DNA from: Peptoniphilus equinus
GTDB lineage: Bacteria; Bacillota; Clostridia; Tissierellales; Peptoniphilaceae
Direction of reading: 5' to 3'
DNA: 64,000 bases
Assembly: GCF_027921445.1 (NCBI RefSeq)
Contig: NZ_CP115667.1
Coordinates: 930,001 to 994,000, forward strand
The notes beneath the pieces are model-generated. The model saw nothing but the letters and a program-made list of their open reading frames with translations, did not search any database and was not told the origin of the DNA. This document shows positions 1-9,008 of the stretch, piece by piece; position 1 is the stretch's first letter; each line of letters starts with the position of its first letter. A program made the translations under genes and the position numbers.

Positions 1-957
1 CGACGCATCCGAATTTGTAGAATAGTTAAAGTGAATGGATACAAAGATCTCAGCATCGTTCTCGTTGGCGACCTCCGCACGTTCAAGCAAGGTCAGATAC
101 TCATCGGAGTCCCGAGTCATCAGCACTTCATATCCCAGACTTTGAAGTTTGGGTTTTAAAAGCTTTGCCACTTTTAAATTCAGTTCTTTTTCTTTTACAC
201 TGTCGTTATTTGTACCGGGATCCTTGCCGCCATGACCCGGATCCACCACTACGGTGACAGCACCTTGTTTCTCAATGGTTTCAGAAATGGTGCGCCGCGT
301 TTGCTCAGGCACTTCCAACTCTTTATCCGAAGCCCGTTCCCGTTGTTTCAGCTCATTGAGCGACCGGTATCCGTCAGAGTCTTTCGGTTCAATAACTTCT
401 TTGTCTACCGTGGTTGCAGCCCCATTATTGGACTTTTCAGCCGCCACTGCGTCATGAGCAATAGCTGCCGTTTTAAATTGGTCGACACTGGCGGTTTGAG
501 ACGCTTGATCCCAGCTCACCGTGTAACCTAAAGCTTCCGATAAAAATCGAAGAGGAACCATGGTCTTCGTAGCATAATCAGGTTTCACATACTGTGCAAA
601 CTGCGGAATGGAATCTTCCGAGATCGTATTTTTTTGCCCGTTGACATAGACTACCGTTGAACCGATCTGCAGTTTGACTTCGTCAGATCCGCTTATAATG
701 GTCGCAGACTTCGTGGCATTGTCCCAGTTCACTGTAGATCCCAGCTTCTCTGAAATTTCGCGAATAGGTACAAAAGTTCGCCCACCCAGTACATACGCGT
801 CGTAAGCCGTGTTCAAGCTGCTGTCATTCACCTTGACGGTGACACTGTTGACCTTCGTAGACGTATCATTAATCGTAACCGTAAAGGTCTTTGCATAACT
901 CACCGTAGATAAAAGCATGCTCAATCCGAAGGCAAGTAATACCGCTTTAATTTTCAT
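1..957 (-). CDS. N-acetylmuramoyl-L-alanine amidase, 3' end outside window
   Basis: Partial gene: the frame is open from an ATG at 957 to base 1, about 319 codons. Residues 1-22 form a signal peptide (MKIKAVLLAFGLSMLLSTVS). About 120 residues of copper-amine-oxidase-N-like stalk domain follow, with typical phrases GGRTFVPIREISEKLG and TKTMVPLRFLSEALG. After a charged linker comes an Amidase_3 domain with the zinc ligands in VVVDPGHGGKDPG, KEKELNL and SIHFN. Family members cleave the amide bond between muramic acid and the stem peptide outside the cell, and the stalk domains probably bind the wall. The ATG overlaps the end of the upstream AIR-synthase-like gene by 11 bases, so the two are co-transcribed. 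Confidence 0.9.
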   Translation of the reverse strand, partial: MKIKAVLLAFGLSMLLSTVSYAKTFTVTINDTSTKVNSVTVKVNDSSLNTAYDAYVLGGRTFVPIREISEKLGSTVNWDNATKSATIISGSDEVKLQIGSTVVYVNGQKNTISEDSIPQFAQYVKPDYATKTMVPLRFLSEALGYTVSWDQASQTASVDQFKTAAIAHDAVAAEKSNNGAATTVDKEVIEPKDSDGYRSLNELKQRERASDKELEVPEQTRRTISETIEKQGAVTVVVDPGHGGKDPGTNNDSVKEKELNLKVAKLLKPKLQSLGYEVLMTRDSDEYLTLLERAEVANENDAEIFVSIHFNYSTNSDAS

Positions 958-1939
958 GTTTTTCCTCCAAATTTGGACTCTGTAGCGCCCGGTAAAGTTC
1001 GTCAGTGGTCGTCTCGGTGAGATGGAGACTCCCTTCATCACTGATGAGCGTCACACCACTGCCCTCTTCCACCGTGCCAATAGCGGTAATTGCCACCTCA
1101 GAGCGCAGGCGTTTAAAGTCGTCTTTACTGAAAATCATCACCATACTCCCACTTGAAATCAGGCGGTATGGATCAATCTCATAGGCCTCGGCGATACGCC
1201 GCTGAAGGCTGCCTATGGGAATGCACGCTTTCTCAATGCGAAGCGCTTTGTCAATACTGTGGGCGGTTTCAATGAGAGCACCGTAGACCCCGCCTTCTGT
1301 AATGTCGTGCATAAACTTGACGCCACACGCCATCGCCGACGCAGCTTCCTTCACAACAGAAAGTTTTGAAGCGAGCCCTTCTGCCGCTTGCATCTCCTCG
1401 GCAGTGAGAGTGATCGGCTTTAAATCCTTAAGTATCATCGTGCCTTCAATAGCAATTTCTTTTGATACACACACCACATCCCCCGGCTCAATGGCCTTGG
1501 GATCCATAAGGTGATCGCGTCTGAGCTTGCCAATAACCATGGATGTCACAACGATGCGATTGACAGCATCGGTAACTTCCGTATGGCCTCCGATAATTTC
1601 GAGATGTAAACGCGCTGCCTGTTCATCTGCCTGGATCATAATACTTTCCAATGCCTCCAAGGTGGCAGTCGGCGGTGCTAAAACGCTCAACAATACACCG
1701 ACAGGTTCTGCCCCTTCACTGGCCACGTCATTGGCTGAGACATTGATGGCGAGGCTTCCAAGCTCCGATTCAGATCCTGTAATGGGATCAATGGAAAGCA
1801 CCGCCAAGTGTTCACCCAAATCCAGCACACCGGTATCAATGCCGACACCGGAGCTTAAGAGCACCTCATCTCTGCGATGATGGATATGTGTAAAGATATA
1901 AGATTGAAGTTCACTGTCTGTAAGCTTACCTAGTTTCAT
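947..1939 (-). CDS. AIR-synthase-related (HypE/PurM/SelD-fold) protein
   Basis: A 330-residue protein with the AIR-synthase two-domain layout. The N-terminal half has a glycine-rich GVGIDTGVLDLG stretch and an NVSANDVASEGAEPVG segment that resembles the ATP-binding Asp/Asn motifs of PurM and HypE. The C-terminal half contains MHDITEGGVYGALIE, typical of HypE/AIRS_C. It probably acts on a phosphorylated or carbamoylated intermediate, but the substrate cannot be named. It is clearly neither PurM nor SelD, since there is no purine or selenium gene nearby. The start overlaps the upstream PilM-like gene by 14 bases, with AAGG 7 bases before the ATG. It is the penultimate gene of the pilus-type operon. 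Confidence 0.75.
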   Translation of the reverse strand: MKLGKLTDSELQSYIFTHIHHRRDEVLLSSGVGIDTGVLDLGEHLAVLSIDPITGSESELGSLAINVSANDVASEGAEPVGVLLSVLAPPTATLEALESIMIQADEQAARLHLEIIGGHTEVTDAVNRIVVTSMVIGKLRRDHLMDPKAIEPGDVVCVSKEIAIEGTMILKDLKPITLTAEEMQAAEGLASKLSVVKEAASAMACGVKFMHDITEGGVYGALIETAHSIDKALRIEKACIPIGSLQRRIAEAYEIDPYRLISSGSMVMIFSKDDFKRLRSEVAITAIGTVEEGSGVTLISDEGSLHLTETTTDELYRALQSPNLEEKHEN

Positions 1940-3077
1940 TATCTAACCTTATTTCCAATTCAAAACGGAGTTGATTATTCCGCAGCTCGGTGCTCACCAG
2001 GGTAATTTTCGAATCCTGATCCAAAATAGTTTGTAGCACCTCAGAAGAGATGGCCCATCCCCTCAAATGCATCGACCTGCTTTGATAGCGATACTCCTCT
2101 ATAAGTATACCATCTGAAGCTTTTCCTTCAAAGTATTTTACATAACCTTCAAACAATTCTTGAGGCGACACTTTCTGAGGGGTTTCACTCGCATAAGTAG
2201 GAATCGGTTCCGATTCCATCGCGCGGCGTTGAGCAGACAAAAAGAAAAAGATACCTAGATTGATAACTAAAAAAGTCAAGATCCACAGCGGTAGAAGCGA
2301 TCTTTTCTTTGTTGCCACCGGCTTCAAATTAAGACGGCATTGAAGATCCGAACTTTGAAGCGGCCGCCCAGGCAACGACATCACCTCGGTCATATCACCC
2401 ATGAGGATGTACGTCGTCTCATGGAGAAGCGGTCTTAAAAAAGACCATTTTCCCTCCTGAAATATCTGGAGCCGTCCTTTAACGTCCTTCAGAATATCCT
2501 CATCTGCGGCCACAAACTGCCCGTTTAAAATCCGTGACGCATCCGACACAGTCAAGTTCTGAGTTTTTAAATATTGCACACATTCCGGTGTGGTGTGTGC
2601 GCGAAGACGGCCGTCGCTGTGATCCACATGACCGGCTGAAACATTGATATACGGTTCCAAGACCGCATGAGCCAAGCTGTAAAACCCTATGAGTTCAATC
2701 CCCGCCTGAGAAAAAACTTTAGTAAACTCCTCAAAGATATCTCGACGAAGAAGCAAAGCCCGAATCTCACGGTCTGCATCAAAGCTGTACACATAGTCCT
2801 CAAGATCTACAGGGACAAGGCGTTTAAGCTCGTAGTAAACATATGACGCTACATCTTTATCTTCCACCTCATCTCGCTCGATAGTATAGTCGATAAATTG
2901 AGGACTATCGAGAAAGAGACGTCCCTGTTTCACCTCGTCACCCCATGTCTTTTTCAAAAGATACGTCAGTTCCATAGGCTCGACGATAACGCCTTGTTCG
3001 ATCAGTCCGAGAGGTAAAGTCAACGACTCGTGACCTACTCGATGAATGGCTCCGTCATATACAATAAAATTATCCAT
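1926..3077 (-). CDS. PilM/PilN-like type IV pilus assembly protein
   Basis: About 383 residues from the ATG at 3077 (MDNFIVYDGAIH). A longer frame to 3143 exists but lies inside the prepilin peptidase gene, whereas the 3077 start has GAGGT 10 bases upstream. The N-terminal ~190 residues look like a degenerate PilM/GspL actin-like cytoplasmic domain. One transmembrane segment follows (LPLWILTFLVINLGIFFFLS, about residue 265). The last ~95 residues resemble the periplasmic-type part of PilN/GspL. Together with pilB, pilC, a prepilin and the peptidase this points to the inner-membrane platform of a pilus or competence pseudopilus. Sequence conservation is weak, so the name rests partly on context. 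Confidence 0.6.
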   Translation of the reverse strand: MDNFIVYDGAIHRVGHESLTLPLGLIEQGVIVEPMELTYLLKKTWGDEVKQGRLFLDSPQFIDYTIERDEVEDKDVASYVYYELKRLVPVDLEDYVYSFDADREIRALLLRRDIFEEFTKVFSQAGIELIGFYSLAHAVLEPYINVSAGHVDHSDGRLRAHTTPECVQYLKTQNLTVSDASRILNGQFVAADEDILKDVKGRLQIFQEGKWSFLRPLLHETTYILMGDMTEVMSLPGRPLQSSDLQCRLNLKPVATKKRSLLPLWILTFLVINLGIFFFLSAQRRAMESEPIPTYASETPQKVSPQELFEGYVKYFEGKASDGILIEEYRYQSRSMHLRGWAISSEVLQTILDQDSKITLVSTELRNNQLRFELEIRLDNETR

Positions 3078-3759
3078 GTAAAAGTACCTCAACAATCCCA
3101 AGGGCAATAAACGGGAGAAAAGCCATAGCGTCCTTCCTCTCACGCTTTTTTACAAGCAATAACGCCACCGCATAAAGCGCTGCAGAAATATAGGTGACCT
3201 GGACGAATCTCAGCACGTCCCGCCAGGAATGCACAAGTACCATGCCCCCGCTCGCCAACCACACATCGCCGCTGCCCATCCAGCCCTTCGCAGCAAAAAG
3301 ATACACCACCCCACCTACTACAACCATAAAAGGTACCTTGTGTAGGGCAAAATTCGGAAGCACTGTGATAACAAAGGCGTAAAGCAGTACAGACGGTACG
3401 TTCATATCCCGAAAATCCAAAAAGCTAATCGCCAAAAGCAATACGATCCGAAACGCATTTAAACCCGAGGCAAAACTCAAACCGAAGCGTTGATAGCACA
3501 GCACAAAAAGCAAGCCGCCCAAGCATTCAAAACCAAAGTACATCGGTTCGATCTTAGAATGACAGTGGCGGCATCGTCCTTTCAGTAACACGAAACTGAC
3601 AATGGGTATGAGCTCCCAAGGACTTAACTCGGCTTGACAATGACTGCAACGGGAACGACCTGTAAGAAAATGACGCAAGGCACCGTCAGCCAAGGCCTCA
3701 CCAAAACAGATCACTCCGGAAGTCAGCACTGCCCCGAGAAGAAAAATTAAAAGTTTCAC
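3070..3759 (-). CDS. Type IV prepilin peptidase (A24 family)
   Basis: A 229-residue polytopic membrane protease that cleaves the leader of type IV prepilins and N-methylates the new N-terminus. The N-terminal cytoplasmic loop carries the zinc-type pair CSHCQAE...CRHCHSK of the methylase domain. The two catalytic aspartates are visible in FLDFRDMNVPS and MGSGDVWLAS. The expected hydrophobic segments are present. It starts by ATGA overlap with the prepilin gene and ends 8 bases inside the PilM-like gene, so translational coupling is likely. Confidence 0.93.
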   Translation of the reverse strand: MKLLIFLLGAVLTSGVICFGEALADGALRHFLTGRSRCSHCQAELSPWELIPIVSFVLLKGRCRHCHSKIEPMYFGFECLGGLLFVLCYQRFGLSFASGLNAFRIVLLLAISFLDFRDMNVPSVLLYAFVITVLPNFALHKVPFMVVVGGVVYLFAAKGWMGSGDVWLASGGMVLVHSWRDVLRFVQVTYISAALYAVALLLVKKRERKDAMAFLPFIALGIVEVLLHG

Positions 3760-4115
3760 TGTACAGCTTGAAGTTGATCTCCGCTCACTTCAACTTCCCC
3801 CGGTGATACGGTGACTTCGCCATTGGTCCCGACAGATACGGTAAAATTGTCCCCAAGACCTTTAGCCGGCTGTGGTACGTCCCCTTCAATGTACTCACCT
3901 AAGGCTGTGGCATCAATGGCACCGGTGTGATCAGGATGCTCTATCTGATACATCACACCGGCATTGCGCAGTTCTTTCACGTTGATATTGTGCGCGGCAG
4001 CTTGTGCATTGAGGTGAGATTTAGTAAAACGCGGAATGGCAATGGTGACTAAGACCAACAAAATGGCAATGACAATAACAAGCTCAATAAGCGTAAATCC
4101 CTTTTTCTTTTTCAT
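3756..4115 (-). CDS. Type IV prepilin-like protein (ComGC/PilA type)
   Basis: A 119-residue protein with a textbook class III leader, MKKKKG|FTLIELVIVIAIL. The +1 Phe, the Glu at +5 and a ~25-residue hydrophobic N-helix are all present. A short soluble domain rich in Gly, Val and Glu follows; no cysteine pair is seen. It is the major or only pilin in this cluster and the substrate of the adjacent peptidase. It is separated by 3 bases from pilC and overlaps the peptidase by 4 bases. Whether it builds a surface pilus or a competence pseudopilus cannot be decided, because no ComGD-G minor pilins are seen here. Confidence 0.92.
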   Translation of the reverse strand: MKKKKGFTLIELVIVIAILLVLVTIAIPRFTKSHLNAQAAAHNINVKELRNAGVMYQIEHPDHTGAIDATALGEYIEGDVPQPAKGLGDNFTVSVGTNGEVTVSPGEVEVSGDQLQAVQ

Positions 4116-4118
4116 ACT

Positions 4119-5300
4119 TTACCTCCAAGAGACGTAATTCACGATGTCAAACATTGGCATGGCGACAGCAAAAATGACAAATCCAACGAAAATAGCAAGC
4201 AAAATAATGACAACAGGCTCAAAGACTGATAGGAAAATCCTGGTCTGCATTTCAATGGCACGCTTAGTGTTGTCGTGAAGGGCATTTAAAATCGTTTCAA
4301 AATTAGCTGATGACTCCGCTACTTCAAACAGCATAATGGTCATGGCATCAAAATACATTGAGCACCGCAAGGATTCGGACAGCGGTGTGCCGCCATAGAG
4401 TGCCTTACGAGCCTGACGAAGATCAGTTTTCAACTGTTCCTGGGGCACAGCTTCCTCTACAATATAGAGCGCATCCTGCAGCTGTACTTTAGAACGCACT
4501 AAAAATGCCAGCATAGTTAACACATCGGAACGCTTGATATCGCGATAGAGTTTAACGTGCATAAGCCACCGCTCCACGGTGCGCCGCCCTGCCTTTGAAC
4601 GGACATAGAACATTCCAACGGCAATGACAACGATAAATACGCCAAGAAGTATCCACTTGTACGCACTCACGAAACGCGAAATATGTAAAAGCACTCGTGT
4701 CATCCATGGCAGACTCACTCCAGCTTGAGTGAAGAGCTCTTCAAAACCGGGCATCACACCTAAGACTACAAAATTGATGACAAACACCGTAACAAAGATC
4801 AGAAGGACCGGATAGACCAGGACGGAAGCCATTTGTTTTGTTAGCGATTCCCGATCATGGTAGTACGTCGAAAGCTGCGCCATGACAAAGGATAGATTCT
4901 CCGAAGCTTCGCCGACTTCAAGGAGTGTCGCCACAATGGGTTCAAAGGCACGAGTTGCCGCAAACCCTGCGGACAAACTGCACCCTGCAATCAGATCTGC
5001 ATCAATCTTTCTAAAAAGCTCCGCCTTCTTTCCCCTTAGCGTCCGACTCACCATACTGAGAGCTTCTACAGCAGGAATCCCGGCAGCAAGTAAAATGTGG
5101 AGCTGATAAAAAATATAGGCAAGCTCCCCCGGTCTGAAGCGACTTATGACATGACTCAGATCCCAACCGCCTTGCTCATCAATAGCCACAATGCGGTATC
5201 CTTGAGCTAAGAGCATCTTTTCACAGTCTTCGAGCGACGACGCTTCCAGCGTCCCTTCCACTCGCTTACCTTCTAAAAAGCCGGAATAGTTAAAAATCAT
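4119..5300 (-). CDS. pilC: Type II secretion F / PilC (ComGB) platform protein
   Basis: About 393 residues from the ATG at 5300 (MIFNYSGFLEGKRVEG), which has GAGG 5 bases upstream. An upstream ATG at 5327 lacks a ribosome site. There are two tandem T2SF domains, each with a helical bundle and hydrophobic segments: VLVYPVLLIFVTVFVINFVV near residue 165 and EPVVIILLAIFVGFVIFAVA near the C-terminus. This polytopic protein is the inner-membrane platform driven by the PilB ATPase. It starts a second transcription segment: a terminator separates it from pilB and it has its own promoter at 5342-5369. Confidence 0.9.
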   Translation of the reverse strand: MIFNYSGFLEGKRVEGTLEASSLEDCEKMLLAQGYRIVAIDEQGGWDLSHVISRFRPGELAYIFYQLHILLAAGIPAVEALSMVSRTLRGKKAELFRKIDADLIAGCSLSAGFAATRAFEPIVATLLEVGEASENLSFVMAQLSTYYHDRESLTKQMASVLVYPVLLIFVTVFVINFVVLGVMPGFEELFTQAGVSLPWMTRVLLHISRFVSAYKWILLGVFIVVIAVGMFYVRSKAGRRTVERWLMHVKLYRDIKRSDVLTMLAFLVRSKVQLQDALYIVEEAVPQEQLKTDLRQARKALYGGTPLSESLRCSMYFDAMTIMLFEVAESSANFETILNALHDNTKRAIEMQTRIFLSVFEPVVIILLAIFVGFVIFAVAMPMFDIVNYVSWR

Positions 5301-5341
5301 ACCAACCTCATTTTCACTGTAATTCATCTTTTGATAGTGTA

Positions 5342-5369
5342 ATTATATCGCTGTTTTTAGCGATTTAAA
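5342..5369 (-). promoter_or_regulatory. Promoter for pilC operon with inverted repeat in spacer
   Basis: On the minus strand TTTAAA (5364-5369), a 16-base spacer and a perfect TATAAT (5342-5347) lie just upstream of pilC. The whole spacer, 5348-5363, is an inverted repeat TCGCT-N6-AGCGA. That is an ideal place for a repressor or activator to bind. Confidence 0.6.
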
Positions 5370-5393
5370 AGTTTTTCTTACTGATGACTCAAT

Positions 5394-5423
5394 ACAAAAA
5401 AGCCCAATCTTTCGATTGAGCTT
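5394..5423 (-). terminator. Terminator between pilB and pilC
   Basis: Minus-strand stem AAGCTCAATC-GAAA-GATTGGGCTT (5400-5423, one G-U pair), followed by a T-rich tail. It ends or attenuates transcription from topA-pilB before the pilC operon. Confidence 0.8.
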
Positions 5424-5436
5424 CTCCATCTTGTGA

Positions 5437-6819
5437 TCACAAAGTCAGAATATTTTTATACACTTCTTCAACGGATGTGACACCTCGTGTCACTAACGTC
5501 TCCAGACTTTGTTTGAGTGTCACCGTTTGACCGGCTGCAGCCTTGCGAAACTCTGCCAAGCTCATAGGCTGAACCATTTTTTCTCTCAATGCATCATTGA
5601 GAACCAAAAGTTCAAAGACGGCTTGCCGCCCTCGATAGCCATCATGGCACAAGTCACAACCTGTCGGTTCAAAATGGGTCATCGTCTTGTCAAAAAGCTC
5701 CACATAACTTTGCGTCGCCACCTTACAGCTACAGAGTTTGCGAACAAGACGCTGAGAAATCACCCCCACCAAGCCTGCCGCCAAAAGATACGGCTCGATC
5801 CCCATGTCCCTTAAACGATAGATCGCAGAGGGTGAATCGGATACGTGAAGCGTCGAAAAGACTAAATGCCCGGTGATAGCTGCACGAAGAGCCGTTTGTG
5901 CCGTTTCGGCATCTCGGATTTCACCCACCATAATTTTGTCAGGATCCAAGCGCAAAATACTTTTTAATCCCGTATTAAAACTCCGTCCAAGCTCCGGTGC
6001 AATTTCAATCTGATTAATGCCTTCAATTTTATACTCCACCGGATCTTCAATCGTCATAATATTGGTGGTTCGATTGTAAAGCGCTTTAAGTAAAGTATAC
6101 AGTGTGGAGCTCTTACCGGAACCGGTCGGTCCGCAGACGAGAATCAGACCGCTTGGTTGATGCAGAAGTCGCTTCACTATTTGTTGTTCCTCCGCCCCGA
6201 GTCCAATGCCATCCAAGGTAAAGTCCACATGAGAGCGATCCAAGATCCGAAGCACAATCTTTTCGCCGAAAGCCGTCGGCGTAATCGCCACACGGATGTC
6301 GACTGCCTGGTCGTGATATGTGAAGCTAAAGCGTCCGTCTAAGGCGTGGTTGCGAATAGTATAGTCTAGATGGGCAAGAATTTTAATTCGCGTCGCCATG
6401 AATTTAAAGTACTCTTTTTCGATGACCGCAACATCCCGCAATATGCCGTCCACCCGAATACGCACAACGACCTCATCGCTCAAAGCATCAAAATGGATGT
6501 CCGAGGCGTCCATATCAACGGCATAACTGACAATCTGATCTAAAGCTTCGGCACTCTCCGCTTCGCTGGAAAAACTGAGGCGCTCCTTTCTTGTGATCGG
6601 ACCGTTAAACTTCAACTGCAACGGTTTATTGTCCATGTGATATGCCACAGCACGCTTCATCTGTAAAGTGTGTTCATCCACCTCTTCAAAAGTGATATGA
6701 CTGCCAAAAAGCATCTTCAAAGTACTCTTGACATTCGCATCGCCTGCCTCTACATAAAATGACGTCTCGCTAATCGGCACAGCCTTGTAGTGCTCCGATT
6801 GTTCCCGTGTCAATTTCAT
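5437..6819 (-). CDS. pilB: PilB/GspE-type assembly ATPase
   Basis: 460 residues from the ATG at 6819, preceded by GAGGG at 6825-6829; a longer frame to 6849 would lie inside topA. It is a hexameric secretion ATPase that powers pilus or pseudopilus extension. Visible motifs are Walker A GPTGSGKSSTLYTLL, the Asp box MTIEDPVEYK, Walker B LRLDPDKIMVGEIRD and the His box AITGHLVFSTLH. Near the C-terminus CSCKVATQ...CDLCHDGYRGR forms the tetracysteine zinc site of GspE/PilB. The MshEN/GspE N-terminal region is short. The start is 2 bases from the topA stop codon, so it is co-expressed with topA. Confidence 0.93.
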   Translation of the reverse strand: MKLTREQSEHYKAVPISETSFYVEAGDANVKSTLKMLFGSHITFEEVDEHTLQMKRAVAYHMDNKPLQLKFNGPITRKERLSFSSEAESAEALDQIVSYAVDMDASDIHFDALSDEVVVRIRVDGILRDVAVIEKEYFKFMATRIKILAHLDYTIRNHALDGRFSFTYHDQAVDIRVAITPTAFGEKIVLRILDRSHVDFTLDGIGLGAEEQQIVKRLLHQPSGLILVCGPTGSGKSSTLYTLLKALYNRTTNIMTIEDPVEYKIEGINQIEIAPELGRSFNTGLKSILRLDPDKIMVGEIRDAETAQTALRAAITGHLVFSTLHVSDSPSAIYRLRDMGIEPYLLAAGLVGVISQRLVRKLCSCKVATQSYVELFDKTMTHFEPTGCDLCHDGYRGRQAVFELLVLNDALREKMVQPMSLAEFRKAAAGQTVTLKQSLETLVTRGVTSVEEVYKNILTL

Positions 6820-6820
6820 A

Positions 6821-8896
6821 TTAACCCTCAGTGTTTTCTCGGTAATCACAATTCGGATTGCTGCATTTTATCCCATGCTCCTTGCGTGAGTTGGCCTCAG
6901 TGAGAATTTCACCGCACTTTGGACAGGTGCGATCAATAGGTTTGTTCCAAGTCACAAAATCACATTCCGGATAGTGGCTGCATCCATAGAATTTACGTCC
7001 TTTTTTACTCCGCTTGACGACAATTTGTCCATCACCGCACTTTGGACACGCGACGCCTATCTTTTCAATAAGTGGTTTGGTATTGCGGCACTCCGGAAAT
7101 CCGGGACAAGCGAGAAACTTGCCGTAACGACCGAATTTAATCACCATGTTGCGACCGCATTTGTCACAGATCACATCAGTCACTTCCGGTTTGATGGCCA
7201 CTTTTTCTATCGACGTTTCCGCCACATCCAGATCTTTACGTAAAACCTTGTAAAACTCTGCCACCGATGCTTTCCATGGCTCGTCCCCTTCGGCGATTTT
7301 ATCCAATTCTTTTTCCATATTGACGGTAAAGTTTTCGTTGATAATGTCGTCAAAGTATTGAGTGAGTAAGTCGTTGACAGTAATGCCCAACTCTGTCGGT
7401 ACCAACTTTTTCTCGTCGATAACCACATAATAACGCGACAAGAGTGTGGTGATAATAGGCGAATACGTAGATGGACGCCCGATCCCGTGTTCTTCCAAAT
7501 ACTTGATGAGGCTCGCCTCATTATACCGCGGCGGCGCTTGAGTAAAGTGTTGTTCCGGCAACAGCTTCGCTGCCTTCACCACTTCACCTTCGTCCAAATC
7601 CGGAAGAATATTATCCTTTTCTGAACTGTAGTCCCATACTTTTAAAAAGCCGTCAAATTTAATTTGAGAACCGCTGGAACGAAAAGCATTGTCGTTACTT
7701 AAGATATCAATATTCATGGTAGCGTACTTGGCCGCTGCCATTTGAGATGCAACAGTCCGCTTCCATATCAGTTGGTAAAGACGAAATTGATCCCGTGACA
7801 GCGCGTCTTTAATTTGAATCGGCTCACGCATAATACTTGTAGGGCGAATACATTCGTGGGCATCCTGTACATTTTGTCCCACCTTATGCGTCCGATGAAT
7901 ATTTTTATACTTGCTACCGAAACGTTGATCAATAAAGGATGCAATCTCTTTAAGGGCCACATCGGAGATCCGCACCGAGTCTGTACGCATATAACTGATC
8001 AGACCCACAGAGCCCTGCCCCGGCAAGTTTATCCCTTCGTAGAGATTTTGTGCCAGCATCATGGTCTTTCTCGTGGAAAAGCCCAACTTCCTTGACGCTT
8101 CTTGCTGCAACGTAGAGGTAGTAAAAGGCAAATAGGCATTTTTAGATCGTGTGCCTTCTTTAATTTTTTGAATGACAAAGTGATCGCTATCAATGGAGGC
8201 TATGACCTCGTCAGCCGCTGTCTTGGACGTCATATCAACTTTGTGAATCTTGCCGTCCTTCCATTTACCTACAAATTTCGAGACGAATTTCTTGCGGCTT
8301 TTCTTTAACTCTGCATCAATACTCCAATACTCTTCCGGTATGAAGGCGTCAATTTCCTTTTCTCTGTCACAAATGAGCTTGAGCACCACAGATTGAACCC
8401 GCCCTGCAGAAAGACCGCTCTTTACTTTCTTCCATAGTAAAGGAGAAATTTTATATCCTGCCAAACGATCCAAGACTCGGCGTGCCTGCTGTGCATCCAC
8501 CAAATTTCTATCAATGCTTCGCGGTGTCTTCACATTGGCCTTTACCGTATCCGGCGTGATTTCATTAAAGGTGACGCGAATCGGTGCACTGGGGTCCAGA
8601 CCTAAAATGTGACTCAAGTGCCATGATATGGCCTCCCCTTCACGATCAGGGTCCGTGGCGAGTAAAATTCGGTCACTGGCCTTGGCCTCTTTTTTCAACT
8701 CTTTAATCAGTGGCCCTTTGCCCCGGATATTAATGTACTCTGGCTCAAAATCATCGTCAATGTCAATCCCCAGCCGTGATTTGGGAAGGTCACGAATATG
8801 ACCAACCGACGCTACAACCTTGTAGTTTCGACCCAAAATCTTTTTAATTGTCTTAGCTTTAGTTGGTGACTCGACAACAACTAAATTCTTCGTCAT
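6821..8896 (-). CDS. topA: DNA topoisomerase I
   Basis: 691 residues, the normal size for a bacterial type IA topoisomerase; it relaxes negative supercoils. The Toprim domain begins NLVVVESPTKAKTIKKILG and has the acidic DPDREGEAISWHL triad. The active-site Tyr lies in the SYMRTDSVRIS region. The C-terminus carries three four-cysteine zinc ribbons (CDKCGRN..., CPKCGDG..., CPKCGEI...). SD AAGGGAG lies 7 bases before the ATG and a promoter is visible at 8918-8946. Confidence 0.97.
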   Translation of the reverse strand: MTKNLVVVESPTKAKTIKKILGRNYKVVASVGHIRDLPKSRLGIDIDDDFEPEYINIRGKGPLIKELKKEAKASDRILLATDPDREGEAISWHLSHILGLDPSAPIRVTFNEITPDTVKANVKTPRSIDRNLVDAQQARRVLDRLAGYKISPLLWKKVKSGLSAGRVQSVVLKLICDREKEIDAFIPEEYWSIDAELKKSRKKFVSKFVGKWKDGKIHKVDMTSKTAADEVIASIDSDHFVIQKIKEGTRSKNAYLPFTTSTLQQEASRKLGFSTRKTMMLAQNLYEGINLPGQGSVGLISYMRTDSVRISDVALKEIASFIDQRFGSKYKNIHRTHKVGQNVQDAHECIRPTSIMREPIQIKDALSRDQFRLYQLIWKRTVASQMAAAKYATMNIDILSNDNAFRSSGSQIKFDGFLKVWDYSSEKDNILPDLDEGEVVKAAKLLPEQHFTQAPPRYNEASLIKYLEEHGIGRPSTYSPIITTLLSRYYVVIDEKKLVPTELGITVNDLLTQYFDDIINENFTVNMEKELDKIAEGDEPWKASVAEFYKVLRKDLDVAETSIEKVAIKPEVTDVICDKCGRNMVIKFGRYGKFLACPGFPECRNTKPLIEKIGVACPKCGDGQIVVKRSKKGRKFYGCSHYPECDFVTWNKPIDRTCPKCGEILTEANSRKEHGIKCSNPNCDYRENTEG

Positions 8897-8917
8897 AACT
8901 ACACTCCCTTAAATTTT

Positions 8918-8946
8918 AATAAAGTTATCATAACATATACTGTCAA
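8918..8946 (-). promoter_or_regulatory. Promoter of topA-pilB
   Basis: On the minus strand TTGACA (8941-8946), 17 bases, then TTTATT (8918-8923). The -35 is perfect and the -10 matches 4 of 6. Confidence 0.6.
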
Positions 8947-8972
8947 CTTCAAAAACTCTTCCTAAATTATTT

Positions 8973-9000
8973 CATAAAAAAGAGACCCTGAGGTCTCTTT
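8973..9000 (-). terminator. Terminator after oadA-like gene
   Basis: Stem AAAGAGACC-TCAG-GGTCTCTTT (8979-9000) followed on the minus strand by a T run. Confidence 0.85.
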
Positions 9001-9008
9001 ATCTTGCT

